DNA of 64,000 bases from Amycolatopsis sp. QT-25 (GCF_029369745.1 NZ_CP120210.1:5394001-5458000), one strand, 5' to 3'; shown: positions 1 to 9,024, counted from the stretch's first letter. The notes: generated by a model from the sequence alone, not told the origin. Program-made: numbers and translations.

Positions 1-824
1 CGGGCCTCCGAGACGAGGGCGCAGCTTTGGTCGCCGGGCACAACCTCCTGCTCGCGCACGGCCGGGCCGCGCAGGCGTTGCGGGCCGGTGGCGGTGAGCA
101 GGAAGTGTCCATCGTGCTGAACTTCGCCCCGGTGCTGACCGACGTGGACGACGCCGCGCACCGCGAGGGCGCGCGACGATTCGACTTCCTGCACAACAGG
201 TTCTTCCTCGATCCCCTGCTCGGTCGCGGCTATCCGCCCGGACTGCTGGCGGATCTGGCGCATCTCGGCACGCTCGAACCGGCGATCGCCGACGGCGACC
301 TGGAGGTCATCGCGCAGCCGCTGGACGTCCTGGGGGTCAACTACTACGCGCCCGCCCGCGCCGTGCCGCTCGACGACCCCGAAACCGACAGCAACTGCCC
401 ACTGCCGGGCCTGCGCGGGATGGACGTCCAGCGACCCCGCGGCGAGCTGACCTCGCTCGGCTGGGAGCAGCGGCCGTCGTCGTTCACCGATCTGTTGTCG
501 TGGTTGCACGAACACTGTCCCGGCTTGCCGCTCGTGATCGCCGAGAACGGTGCCGCGTTCGAGGACGAGGTCGTCGACGGGCGCGTGCACGACGGGAAAC
601 GCGTGCGGTACTTCGCCGAGCACCTCGCCGCCGTGCACGACGCGATCGAACGCGGCGCCGACGTCCGCGGCTACATGGCCTGGTCGCTGCTGGACAATTT
701 CGAGTGGGCCATGGGGTACACGCAGCGGTTCGGGCTCGTGCACGTCGACTTCGAGACGCAGGAACGGGTGCTCAAGGACAGCGCCCGGTTCTACGCGGAC
801 GTGGTGGCACGTAACGGGCTCTAG
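1..824 (+). CDS. Beta-glucosidase, glycoside hydrolase family 1 (5' end outside window)
   Basis: C-terminal two thirds of a GH1 retaining beta-glycosidase that would hydrolyse beta-glucosides in the cytoplasm. The open frame runs in from base 3 with no start, so the N-terminus and the acid/base NEP motif lie upstream. The nucleophile motif IAENGAAFED is intact (catalytic Glu codon 543-545). GVNYYAP and the C-terminal block YMAWSLLDNFEWAMGYTQRF, which lines the glucose-binding pocket, are both present. There is no signal peptide to judge. Two sugar ABC permeases lie on the opposite strand 2.2 kb away and may supply the substrate (inference). The last 70 bases of this gene recur in decayed form downstream. 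The family call is secure; the exact sugar is unknown. Confidence 0.95.
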   Translation, partial: GLRDEGAALVAGHNLLLAHGRAAQALRAGGGEQEVSIVLNFAPVLTDVDDAAHREGARRFDFLHNRFFLDPLLGRGYPPGLLADLAHLGTLEPAIADGDLEVIAQPLDVLGVNYYAPARAVPLDDPETDSNCPLPGLRGMDVQRPRGELTSLGWEQRPSSFTDLLSWLHEHCPGLPLVIAENGAAFEDEVVDGRVHDGKRVRYFAEHLAAVHDAIERGADVRGYMAWSLLDNFEWAMGYTQRFGLVHVDFETQERVLKDSARFYADVVARNGL

Positions 825-1660
825 TTCGCTTTTGAAGGCTGACCTGTTGCTTGGGGCACGGAAGGCTCTGGCCGCGATCAGGCTGATCACGTTACCGTTA
901 CGTTCTTCGCCACCGAGGTGGCGTGATTAGGCGTTACCGAAAATTGGCGACGCTCTGGCATCCGGAAACCACCGGTGGCCGGTAGCACATCTTCGGAACA
1001 CAGGAACGAGCACTCAAAGACAGCACCCGATGCTACACGACCATGACGGCACGCAACGGACTCTAACCCGAATCTGAGGCACTGACCTCGACGCGAGTCA
1101 TTCTCGTCCTGAGCGATGGACCAGGCCGATCACGTTGCCATGACGAAACTCCTCACCACCGAGACGACGCGATCGACCGTTACCGGAATACGGCGACGCT
1201 CTGGCATGCGGACGTGATGGCACGCAACGCGCTCTAGCTGATCTGAAGGGCTGACCCGTTCCTCCTGGGCACGGAAGTTCCTGAACGGTGGATCAAGTCG
1301 ATTACGTTGCCGTGACGGAACTCCTCACCACCGAGACGACGAGATCGATCATTGCCGAAAACTGGCGACGCTCTGACATCCGAAAACCACCGGTGGCCGG
1401 TAGCACATCCGCGAAACGCAGGAACGAGCACTCAAAGACAGCACCCGATGCTACACGACCATGACGGCACGCAACGGACTCTAACCCGAATCTGAAGCAC
1501 TGACCTCGCCGTGAGTCATTCTCGTCCTGAGCGGTGGACCAGGCCGATCACGTTGCCATGACGGAACTCCTCACCACCGAGACGACGCGATCGGCCGTTA
1601 CCGGAAAACGGTGACGCTCTGGCGTTCGGAAACTGTCGGTGGCCGGTTGTACCTTCTGAG
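825..1660. repeat. Array of degenerate copies of the GH1 3' end and its flank
   Basis: No intact gene. After the GH1 stop the sequence repeats itself in diverged form. Copies of the GH1 tail (coding for ETQERVLKDSARFYADVV and the following residues to the stop) lie at about 994-1066 and 1412-1484, and a shorter one at 1203-1237. Each ends in the equivalent of the GH1 stop. Between them are repeated spacer blocks (for example GACGCTCTGGCAT at 948-960, 1194-1206 and, one base different, 1366-1378). Units alternate between about 245 and 170 bases, giving a higher-order period of about 415. The last spacer block (1612-1660) runs directly into the leader of the DUF222/HNH gene. Confidence 0.85.
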
Positions 1661-1661
1661 C

Positions 1662-2898
1662 GTGGACACTCTCAACGCCACTGTGGCGCTATTGAAGGAA
1701 ATCACCAAGTCGGAGGTTCTGAAGGAGGTCAACGCTTCACTGGATTCGCTGGGAGACAACGATGCTGTCGCCGCCGCGGTCGCGGCGTCGGAGGGGATCG
1801 CGCGGTTGGAGGCGGTCCGGTTCCGCGCGTTGGGGCAGCTGAACCGTCATCGTGACGGCGCGTCGAGCGTGGTTCAGGAGGTCGCGCTCGCTCTGTCCGT
1901 TGTGGACGGTCACGCGGCAGGGCTGGTGTCGACGGCGACGGCGTTGACGAGCCGCTTGCCACGCACACTGGGACTCCTCGATCGCGGGCAAGTAGGCGGC
2001 TACGGGGCGATGAAAGTCGCCACGGCCACCGCGTGGCTGTCGGACGACGACGCGCGTGCGGTGGACGAAATACTGGAGGACCGGTTATCGGGCAAGAATG
2101 CCGAACAGATCCGGAAAGCGGCGAATCACGCGGCGATGACGGCCGACCGCGACGGCGCCTCCCGGCGCGTGGAGCGACACCGCGCCGGGCGCCGGTTGTC
2201 GATCCGGCAGGGCGAGACCGGGGTGGCGTCGATCGAGGTCGAAGACGGCCCCGTCGAGAAAGTCGCCGCCGCCTACACCCGGATCGACCGCGAAGCACGC
2301 GCGCTCAAAACCGGCGAGGAGACCCGCACCCTCGATCAGCTCCGCGCCGACGTCGCCCTCGATCTCCTGCTCGGTGGTCAAGGCGGCAAGAGCGAACGGT
2401 CCGAGGTGTTCCTCTACCTGGACCTGCACACCTACCTCGGGATGAACGACAATCCCGCCGAGTTGGCCGGACACGGCCACATCCCGGCCTCGCTGGCCCG
2501 ACACATCGCCTCCGGCCCCAACACCGTGCTGCGGCGGCTCGTCACCGACCCACTCTCCGGGCAGGTCCTCGACCTCGGCCGCGACCGCTACCGGCCGACC
2601 GCGGGTCTCGACGAGTTCGTGCGGGTACGCGACCGGGAATGCCGAAGACCCGGCTGCCACCGCGTCGCCCAGGCCTGCGACCTCGACCACTCGCTGCCGT
2701 GGCAACACGGCGGCCACACCACCGACACCGAACTGGTCGATGTGCCGCCGCGACCACCGGTTGAAAGACGAACCCGGCTGGGTCTACCGGCTGACGTCCG
2801 ATGGAACCCTCACCATCACCACGCCAACGGGACGGAGCTACGACAGCACGCCATCGCCCCTGCACGAACCCCGCGCCGAGGAACCGCCACCGTGCTGA
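1662..2898 (+). pseudogene. DUF222/13E12-type HNH endonuclease, frameshifted in the HNH motif
   Basis: Actinobacterial DUF222 domain followed by a C-terminal HNH nuclease module, a family carried in many copies per genome. GTG at 1662 is the likely start (VDTLNATVALLKE). DUF222 similarity runs to about residue 330, followed by RDRECRRPGCHRVAQACDLDHSLPW, the first half of the HNH motif. At about 2728 the frame shifts: the expected continuation (LWSMCRRDHRLKDEPGWVYR, then the TPTGRSY end) is encoded in another frame and stops at 2896-2898. The unshifted frame reads on as low-complexity sequence to 2975. A two-base loss in CTG(TG)G would explain it. The last HNH histidine is therefore not translated in frame, so the protein is probably inactive unless there is recoding. 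Confidence 0.85.
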
Positions 2899-3057
2899 GC
2901 CGTCGCCGGAAAACGACCACGGCGCCGCGTCCTCGATCGTGCGATCGGCGCCGGCCTGGTTGCCTGGCGCAATGACCGCGGAACCGCTTGCCGCCTCTCC
3001 GCATCACCGAAATACGGCAACGTCCTGCCCGCCGAACCGAAAACGCGACCGCGATCG

Positions 3058-3891
3058 TCAGGCCCGCGGCGCGCCCCGCATCACGCCGTCGACGACCTTC
3101 CTGGCCAGCAGGATGAACAGCACGATCACGGGCAACACACCGATCGTGGCCGCGGTGAGCATCAGCGAGTAGTCGGTGAAGTAGCCGCTGGCCAGCCGCG
3201 ACAACGCCACCTGGACGGTCGGATGCGCGTTGGGGTCGAGCACGATCAACGGCCAGAAGAAGTCGTTCCACGCCGTCATGAACGTCAGCATCCCGAGCAC
3301 GGCGGCCTGGGGGCGGACGGCGGGCAGGGCGACGCTCCAGAACAGCCGCGCCGTCGAACAGCCGTCCACGCGTCCGGCGTCGAGCAGTTCACCCGGGATC
3401 ACCTCCTCGCACGCCTGCCGCATCCAGAACACGCTGAAGGCGCCGACCAGTCCCGGCACGATCACCGCCTCCAGCCGCCCGTACCAGCCGAGTTCGCCGA
3501 CCACCAGGTAGAGCGGGACGACCCCGAGCTGGGCGGGCACCAGGGCGGTGCCGATGACGACCAGGAAGAGCGAGTCCCGGCCGGGAAAACGCAGGCGTGC
3601 GAAGGCGAATCCGGCCATGCTGGAGAGGAGCACGTTCGACGCGGTCACCGTGCCGGCGACGATCAGCGAGTTCTGCATCGCGAGCCAGAAATCGACGGTG
3701 TCGAAGACCTTGCCCACGTTCTCGGGCAGGTTGCCGCCGGGCAGCAGCGGCGGAGTCGTCTCACCGAGCGCGGAATCGTCCTTGGACGACACCACGAACG
3801 ACCAGTACAGCGGGAAGATCGACGCGACGGCGACGGCGAGCAACAGCCCGTAGGCGACGAATCCGGTCCGTTCCCTCGCCGCCATCGTCAC
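3058..3891 (-). CDS. Carbohydrate ABC transporter permease (MalG/LacG type)
   Basis: Inner-membrane permease subunit of a CUT1-class sugar importer. It has six predicted membrane segments, starting AYGLLLAVAVASIFPLYWSF, and the cytoplasmic EAA loop near residues 180-200 (EVIPGELLDAGRVDGCSTAR) that docks the ATPase. Its 277 residues are normal for MalG. Its start overlaps the stop of the MalF-type gene by four bases (ATGA, 3888-3891), so the two are translationally coupled. No solute-binding protein or ATPase gene is in the window. CUT1 importers in actinomycetes often share one distant MsiK-type ATPase, but the missing binding protein suggests the locus is incomplete or rearranged. Confidence 0.93.
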   Translation of the reverse strand: MTMAARERTGFVAYGLLLAVAVASIFPLYWSFVVSSKDDSALGETTPPLLPGGNLPENVGKVFDTVDFWLAMQNSLIVAGTVTASNVLLSSMAGFAFARLRFPGRDSLFLVVIGTALVPAQLGVVPLYLVVGELGWYGRLEAVIVPGLVGAFSVFWMRQACEEVIPGELLDAGRVDGCSTARLFWSVALPAVRPQAAVLGMLTFMTAWNDFFWPLIVLDPNAHPTVQVALSRLASGYFTDYSLMLTAATIGVLPVIVLFILLARKVVDGVMRGAPRA

Positions 3892-4781
3892 TCACCGCCC
3901 CGCATGCGGCGCACGAGCGAGAAGTTGACCAGCGCGAAACCCGCCGAGAACAGGAAGAGCAGCCACGCGATGGCCGCCGCGTATCCGGCGTCGAACTCGC
4001 CGAACCCCTTCTCGTACAGGTACATCGCGAGCGTCTGGAACTGGCGGTCGGCGCCGCCGGTGCCGTTGGTCCCGGTGTCGTCGAACAACTGCGGCTCGGC
4101 GAACAACTGGACCCCGCCGATGGTCGAGACGACGACGGTGAAGGCGATGGTCGGGCGGATCGCGGGCACGGTGATCGACCAGAAGGTCCGCCAGCGCGAG
4201 GCGCCGTCGAGCATGGCGGCGTCGTAGCGTTCCTGCGGCACGGACTGCATGGCCGCGAGGTAGAGCAGCGCGTTGTAGCCGGTCCAGCGCCACATCACCA
4301 GCACGCTGATCGCGACGTGCGAGGCGAACCGGTCCGTCCGCCAGTCCACCGGGTCGAGCCCCACCAGGCCCAGCACCCAGTTGACGACGCCGTAGTCCTC
4401 GGCGAAGAGCTGGCCGAACACCAGCGCGACCGCGACCACCGAGACGACGTTGGGCAACAGCACACTGGCCCGCCACAGGGTCCGCGCACGCAGCGGGCGA
4501 TCGAGGAGCGCGGCGAGCCCGAGCGCGGCCAGCAGTTGCGGGACGGTCGAAAGGACGAAGATGCTGACCGTGTTGAAGAGCGCGTTGTAGAAGTTCGGGT
4601 CCTGGAACAGGACGGCGAAGTTGCCGAGACCGGCGAACCCGGTGTCACCGTTGACCAGATGCCAGTGGTGCAGCGCCACCCAGGCCGTGTAGAGCAACGG
4701 AAAGAGACCGAACACGCCGAACAGGACGTAGAACGGCGCGGTCAGCAGATATCCGGCGAGTCGCTCGCCCGTGTGCTTCAA
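3888..4781 (-). CDS. Carbohydrate ABC transporter permease (MalF/LacF type)
   Basis: Partner permease of the MalG-type gene. It is 297 residues with six predicted membrane spans, the N-terminal LAGYLLTAPFYVLFGVFGLF span and an EAA loop (SVPQERYDAAMLDGASRWRT, about residues 190-210). The start is TTG at 4779-4781, overlapping the stop of a 41-codon DeoR-like relic (TTGA). Translation of this gene may thus depend on the relic's good ribosome binding site. It forms an operon with malG. Substrate is unknown; the GH1 gene nearby suggests a beta-glucoside. Confidence 0.92.
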   Translation of the reverse strand: MKHTGERLAGYLLTAPFYVLFGVFGLFPLLYTAWVALHHWHLVNGDTGFAGLGNFAVLFQDPNFYNALFNTVSIFVLSTVPQLLAALGLAALLDRPLRARTLWRASVLLPNVVSVVAVALVFGQLFAEDYGVVNWVLGLVGLDPVDWRTDRFASHVAISVLVMWRWTGYNALLYLAAMQSVPQERYDAAMLDGASRWRTFWSITVPAIRPTIAFTVVVSTIGGVQLFAEPQLFDDTGTNGTGGADRQFQTLAMYLYEKGFGEFDAGYAAAIAWLLFLFSAGFALVNFSLVRRMRGGE

Positions 4782-4903
4782 ACGGTGATCACCCTGACGC
4801 CTGCCCGGGTGATCTCGAAGGCCGCCGCGAGCGTCGCCACGTCCACGCGGCCGTTTTGCCGTGCCTGCTCGAGGATGGCGCGCTGCCGCTCTCCGGCGTA
4901 CAA
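4778..4903 (-). pseudogene. DeoR/GlpR-type regulator relic (N-terminal helix only)
   Basis: A 41-residue frame starting TTG at 4903 after a strong GGAGG ribosome site. It reads MYAGERQRAILEQARQNGRV followed by DVATLAAAFEITRAGVRVIT. This matches the first part of the DeoR N-terminal helix-turn-helix (normally YAxERQxxIL...V.V..LA..F.VT..TVRRDL) and stops where the second helix should continue. The sensor domain is absent. It abuts the MalF start by a TTGA overlap, so it now serves at best as a leader ORF. In related loci a full DeoR regulator beside sugar permeases would control them; here the control protein has been lost (inference). Confidence 0.7.
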
Positions 4904-4963
4904 CGCCTCACCTCCTGTCCTGGCGGATGCGCGGTCCCCGCGACAATAGTTCGGCCGAGATCG

Positions 4964-6160
4964 TCACAGGGACCCGAGGCGTGTCCGGCAGGTCTCCAGG
5001 AAGGCCCGTTCCGTGTCGTTGGTGGCCGAGGCGATCGCCTCGTCGTAGGCGGCGATGGCTTCCGAAGTCCGGCCGAGACGGGCGAGCAGGTTCGCGCGGG
5101 TGGCGGGCAGATGGTGGTAGCCCGGCAGCTCCAGCTCCGCGATCCCGTCCAGTGCCGCCGCCGGGCCGTGCACCTCGGCGACGGCGACCGCGCGGTTGAG
5201 CGCGACGACCGGCGTCGGGGTGAGCCGCCACAGCCGGTCGTAGAGCGCCAGCACCTGCGTCCAGTCCGTCGACGATCCGTCCGTGTGCACGGCGTTGATG
5301 GCGGCCTGCACCTGGTACGGGCCGGGGCGGTCGACCCGCAGGCATCGCCGCACCAGTTCGTGCCCCTCGGCGACCAGGTCCCGGTTCCACAGGGACCGGT
5401 CCTGGTCCGCGAGCACCACCAGCTCACCCGAAGGCCCCACCCGCGCCGGCCGCCGGGCTTCGGTGAGCAGGAGCAGCGCCAGCAGCCCGAGCACCTCCGG
5501 CTCGTCGGGCATCAGCTCGGTGAGCGCCCTCGCCAGGCGAATCGCCTCCAGGCAGAGATCCGTCCGCAGCAGTTCTCCCGACGTGGACGTGTACCCCTCG
5601 TTGAAGACCAGGTACAGCACGGTGAGCACGGAGGCCAGCCGATCCGGGAGTTCGTCCTCCCGCGGCACCCGGTACGGGATGCCCGCGTCGCGGATCTTCT
5701 TTTTCGCGCGGACGATCCGCTGGGAGACGGTCGCTTCCGGGACGAGGTACGCCCGCGCGATCTCCCCCACTTCCAGCCCGCCGGGCAACCGCAGGGTGAG
5801 CGCGGTCCGCGCGAGCGGCGAAAGCGCCGGATGACAACAGGTGAAGATCATGCGGAGCTGGTCGTCACGTACCGGTCCTGCTTCCGCCGGCTCGTCCGGC
5901 CGGTGCAGCAGCAGTGCCTGCGCGTGCCGGGCCTCGCGGGTGGATTCCCGGCGCAGGCGGTCGATCGCCCGGTTGCGGGCGGTCGTGACGATCCACCCGC
6001 CCGGGTTGGGCGGTGGCTCGGCCCATTTCTCGACCGCGGTCGCGAAGGCGTCCTGAACCGCCTCCTCGGCGAGCGAGATGTCGCCGAGGAGACGGGTCAG
6101 GGTGGCCACGCACCGGCCGTACTCCGCCCGGTAGATCCCGTCGAAATCCGTCGGCGTCAC
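4964..6160 (-). CDS. ECF42-type RNA polymerase sigma factor with C-terminal TPR-like extension
   Basis: Group IV sigma factor of 398 residues. Region 2 lies at about residues 8-75 (YRAEYGRCVATLTRLLGDIS; AIDRLRRE) and region 4 at about 105-165 (LPGGLEVGEIARAYLVPEAT). A long helical C-terminal extension follows (DUF6596, FNEGYTSTSGELLRTDLCLE, then TPR-like helices to the end), typical of ECF42. GTG at 6158-6160 overlaps the stop of the upstream YCII gene (GTGA). ECF42 members are characteristically encoded with YCII/DGPF proteins and have no anti-sigma factor; the C-terminal extension is thought to replace it. The targets are not visible here. Confidence 0.93.
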   Translation of the reverse strand: MTPTDFDGIYRAEYGRCVATLTRLLGDISLAEEAVQDAFATAVEKWAEPPPNPGGWIVTTARNRAIDRLRRESTREARHAQALLLHRPDEPAEAGPVRDDQLRMIFTCCHPALSPLARTALTLRLPGGLEVGEIARAYLVPEATVSQRIVRAKKKIRDAGIPYRVPREDELPDRLASVLTVLYLVFNEGYTSTSGELLRTDLCLEAIRLARALTELMPDEPEVLGLLALLLLTEARRPARVGPSGELVVLADQDRSLWNRDLVAEGHELVRRCLRVDRPGPYQVQAAINAVHTDGSSTDWTQVLALYDRLWRLTPTPVVALNRAVAVAEVHGPAAALDGIAELELPGYHHLPATRANLLARLGRTSEAIAAYDEAIASATNDTERAFLETCRTRLGSL

Positions 6161-6510
6161 CGTGCGGGGTCACCGAACGGCCGCACTTCGATCGGCTGCC
6201 CGCAGGCGAGCGCGCACTTCTCGGCCCAGGCCAGCGCTTGGTCGAGATCGTCGACCTGGATCACCCAGAATCCGCCGAGCTGTTCCTTCGTCTCGGCGAA
6301 CGGACCGTCGGTGATCGTGGTCGTGCCGCCTTCGGGACGGACGACGGTGGAGACGTCCGAGTGCTCCAGGCCGCCCACGAAGACCCAGGACCCGGTGGCC
6401 TTCATCTCGTCGGTGACCTTGCCCGTCCTGGTCAGCATCGCCCGGACCTCGTCTTCGGGCGCGTCCCGTGCGCTCTCGTCGAGCTGGACGGCGAGCAGGT
6501 ACTGTCTCAT
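6157..6510 (-). CDS. YCII/DGPF-domain protein, partner of the ECF42 sigma factor
   Basis: 117-residue single-domain YCII-related protein with the full fold: starts MRQYLLAVQLDE and carries TDGPFAETKEQLGGFWVIQV, the family signature. The conserved Asp and His of catalytic YCII enzymes are not obvious, so this may be a sensor or accessory protein. Overlaps the sigma-factor start by four bases, so the pair is co-translated. A second pair of the same type, with a damaged YCII, lies at the right end of the window. Confidence 0.92.
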   Translation of the reverse strand: MRQYLLAVQLDESARDAPEDEVRAMLTRTGKVTDEMKATGSWVFVGGLEHSDVSTVVRPEGGTTTITDGPFAETKEQLGGFWVIQVDDLDQALAWAEKCALACGQPIEVRPFGDPAR

Positions 6511-6537
6511 GACTGACCCCTTCGACGGCTCAGGAGA

Positions 6538-8358
6538 TCATTCCACGGTGACGGACTTCGCGAGGTTCCGCGGCTTGTCGATGTCGTGGCCGAGGATCAG
6601 CGCGGCGTGATAAGCCAGCAGCTGCAACGGGATCGTGAGCAGGATCGGGTCGAGTTCCGGCTCCGAACGCGGGACCACGAACCGCGGCACGTCGAGCTCG
6701 CCGAAATCCACGTCGCCGTGGGTGATCGCCAGCACCTGCCCCTTGCGTGCCCTGATCTGCTGCATCGCGGCCAGGTTGCGGTCGGCGAGGTCGTCGGACG
6801 GCACGATCGCCACCGTCGGCAGCTCCTCGTCGATCAGCGCCAGCGGACCGTGCTTGAGTTCCGAGGTCTGGTAGGCCTCCGCGTGCCGGTACGAGATCTC
6901 CTTGAACTTCTGCGCACCCTCGCGCGCCACCGGGAAACCGCGGACCCGGCCGATGAAGAACAGGCTCCGCGCGTCCGCGCAGATCTTGGCGTGCTCGGCG
7001 ATCCGAGCCTCCGCCTCGACGATTTTCGCGACCTGCTCCGGCAACGCGCGCAGTGCCGCGACGATCCGCTGTCCGTCCGCGTTGGACAGATCGCGGACGC
7101 GGCCCAGCGCCAGCGCGATCATCGCGAAACCGACGGCCATGTTGGTGAGCGCCTTGGTCGAAGCGACGGCGATCTCCGGGCCCGCGTGCAGGTACAGGCC
7201 GCCGTCGCAGGCCCGCGCGATCGTCGAGCCGACGACGTTCACGAGGCCGACCACCCGGCCGCCCTTGCGTTTGACCTCTTCGACGGCGAACGCGGTGTCC
7301 GCCGTCTCGCCGGACTGGCTGACCGCGATGTAGAGCGTGTCCGCTTCGATGATGGGGTTGCGGTAGCGGAACTCCGACGCGGCCTCCGCGTCGGCCGGGA
7401 CCCGCGCCAGATCCTCGATCATGGTCGCGCCGATCTGGCCCGCGTAGTACGCCGAGCCACAGCCGAGGATCTTCACCCTCGCGAAGCCGCGCAGATCACG
7501 GGGAGTCAGGTTCAGACCGTCCAAACGGGACACTCCGAACCGGTCGTCGAGACGGCCCCGGATCATGCGCTCCAGGCATTCCGGCTGTTCCTGGATCTCC
7601 TTGTACATGTAATGCCGGTGCCCGCCGAGGTCGAGGTCGTCGGCCTGGATGTCGATCGCCGTGGCGGCCTTGCCGGTGTCGCTCTCGTCGACGGTGAAGG
7701 TCCGGTAGCCGGTGGCCGAGACACTGGCGAACTCGCCGTCGTCGAGGTGCACCACCTGCGAGGTGTGCCGGACCAGTGCGGACAGGTCGCTGGCCACGAA
7801 CATCTCGCGGTCGCCGACGCCGATGATCAGCGGCGAGCCGTTCCGCGCGACCACGACCCGGTCGGGGTGTCCGGTGTCGGTCACGGCGATCGCGTAGGTG
7901 CCGGTGACACGCGAAACGGCCTCGACGACCGCTTCTTCGAGGGTCTTCGCGGCCGACCTCGCGATGAGGTGGGCGAGCACCTCGGTGTCGGTCTCCGACG
8001 TCAGCGTCACCCCGGCCTGTGTGAGCTGTTCCCGCAGCGCGTCGGCGTTGTCGATGATCCCGTTGTGCACCACCGAGATCCGGCCGTCCTCGGAAACGTG
8101 CGGATGGGCGTTCGCCTCGGTCGCCGGACCGTGCGTCGCCCACCTCGTGTGCCCGATGCCGACCTTGCCCGCGAGCCGTTTGGGCAGGGCCGCCGTCAGA
8201 TTCCGCACCCGCCCCACGATCCGGTGCACCTGGGCGCCTTTTCCGCCCAGGACGGAGATCCCGGCCGAGTCGTAGCCGCGGTATTCCAGCCGCGTCAGTC
8301 CCTCGATCAGGATCGGGGCGGCGTTCTGCCCGCCGATGTAGCCGACGATTCCGCACAT
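6538..8358 (-). CDS. glmS: Glutamine--fructose-6-phosphate aminotransferase (isomerizing)
   Basis: Makes glucosamine-6-phosphate from fructose-6-phosphate and glutamine, the entry step to UDP-GlcNAc for the cell wall. 606 residues, full length. The N-terminal Cys nucleophile is in MCGIVGYIGG, with the class II glutaminase domain to about residue 240. Two SIS domains follow (GCGSAYYAGQIGATM; SQSGETADTA; the end KPRNLAKSVTVE). Preceded on the same strand by a 92-residue unknown gene 58 bases upstream, which may share its promoter. No ribozyme-like structure was recognised in the leader. Confidence 0.97.
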   Translation of the reverse strand: MCGIVGYIGGQNAAPILIEGLTRLEYRGYDSAGISVLGGKGAQVHRIVGRVRNLTAALPKRLAGKVGIGHTRWATHGPATEANAHPHVSEDGRISVVHNGIIDNADALREQLTQAGVTLTSETDTEVLAHLIARSAAKTLEEAVVEAVSRVTGTYAIAVTDTGHPDRVVVARNGSPLIIGVGDREMFVASDLSALVRHTSQVVHLDDGEFASVSATGYRTFTVDESDTGKAATAIDIQADDLDLGGHRHYMYKEIQEQPECLERMIRGRLDDRFGVSRLDGLNLTPRDLRGFARVKILGCGSAYYAGQIGATMIEDLARVPADAEAASEFRYRNPIIEADTLYIAVSQSGETADTAFAVEEVKRKGGRVVGLVNVVGSTIARACDGGLYLHAGPEIAVASTKALTNMAVGFAMIALALGRVRDLSNADGQRIVAALRALPEQVAKIVEAEARIAEHAKICADARSLFFIGRVRGFPVAREGAQKFKEISYRHAEAYQTSELKHGPLALIDEELPTVAIVPSDDLADRNLAAMQQIRARKGQVLAITHGDVDFGELDVPRFVVPRSEPELDPILLTIPLQLLAYHAALILGHDIDKPRNLAKSVTVE

Positions 8359-8416
8359 GACGAGTCAACCTCACAAAGAACAACGGACAGGACACGCGAC
8401 GACGGGGCGTGCTCCG

Positions 8417-8695
8417 TCAGCCGTAGACGATGCGGCGCAATTGCCGCTCGGACAGGTCGGGAGGCGCGACGAGACGACGGCTCAGTTCGACGGCGATCCG
8501 GGGGAAGATCTCGGGGTTCTTCCTGCCCTCTGCCTGCAACCTGGCATGCCGCTCTCGGACGTACTGCTCGACCGGCTGCCGGTAGAACGCCAGGACGTCC
8601 TCGACGACGCGGGCGGCGATGGCCGTCGACAGACCTGTCGACAAGGCCACCTGCTCGACGATGTCCGCGTCCTCCACGGAGCCCATCATGCACAT
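8417..8695 (-). CDS. Conserved-looking small protein of unknown function upstream of glmS
   Basis: 92 residues, acidic and predicted helical (VEDADIVEQVALSTGLSTAI; VVEDVLAFYRQPVEQYVRER). No membrane span or signal peptide, and I do not recognise the family. Three in-frame ATG codons (8695, 8689, 8686) make the start uncertain. Codon use is normal for the region, and the gene fills the space between a perfect dyad (8717-8736) and glmS. It reads in the same direction as glmS and probably forms a two-gene unit with it. A role linked to amino-sugar synthesis is only a guess from position. Confidence 0.65.
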   Translation of the reverse strand: MCMMGSVEDADIVEQVALSTGLSTAIAARVVEDVLAFYRQPVEQYVRERHARLQAEGRKNPEIFPRIAVELSRRLVAPPDLSERQLRRIVYG

Positions 8696-9024
8696 CGAGG
8701 CGACGAAGCGCCAGTTCTTGCCCGAAATCGGGCAAGACTCACTGACTCAGTCGTTCTCCCGCCGTTAGTCGCCCAACTGCGGGCTTGCGTGCTCGGGCTC
8801 GGGTTCTTCACAGATGTCTCCTTCGACACGGGGATGGGGAGATCACCGTGCGCCGCCCCGGCTTCCGGAACAACGCCCTCACCAGGCGCGAAGAAACCGC
8901 TGTGATCGTTCACAGGACTCGGGCGCGCTCGCGTGCCAGGAACCGCCGGGTCCGCGGGCGGCGGAGCTAGGTCCACCGCGCAAGATTCACGACCCCTTCA
9001 CAACGACTGTGAATCCACCACAGG
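8696..9024. other. Intergenic stretch between the glmS unit and the cyclase gene
   Basis: No credible gene; open frames here have poor codon character. It holds the 9-bp dyad at 8717-8736 and presumably the promoter of the minus-strand unknown gene/glmS unit. Confidence 0.6.
8717..8736. promoter_or_regulatory. Perfect dyad CTTGCCCGA-AA-TCGGGCAAG upstream of the glmS unit
   Basis: Nine-base arms around a two-base centre, about 21 bases upstream of the unknown gene that precedes glmS. There is no T-run, and it lies in a leader rather than behind a gene. An operator is therefore more likely than a terminator. It does not resemble a DasR (dre) site. Confidence 0.55.

Noticed and set aside
7496..8395. 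Long arginine-rich frame opposite or shifted to glmS
   Set aside because: Arg/Gly/Ala-rich composition typical of shadow frames in high-GC DNA; glmS is certain in this interval.
8686..8976. 96-codon minus-strand frame upstream of the glmS unit
   Set aside because: Pro/Ser/Ala-rich without domain pattern and overlaps the likely promoter and dyad.
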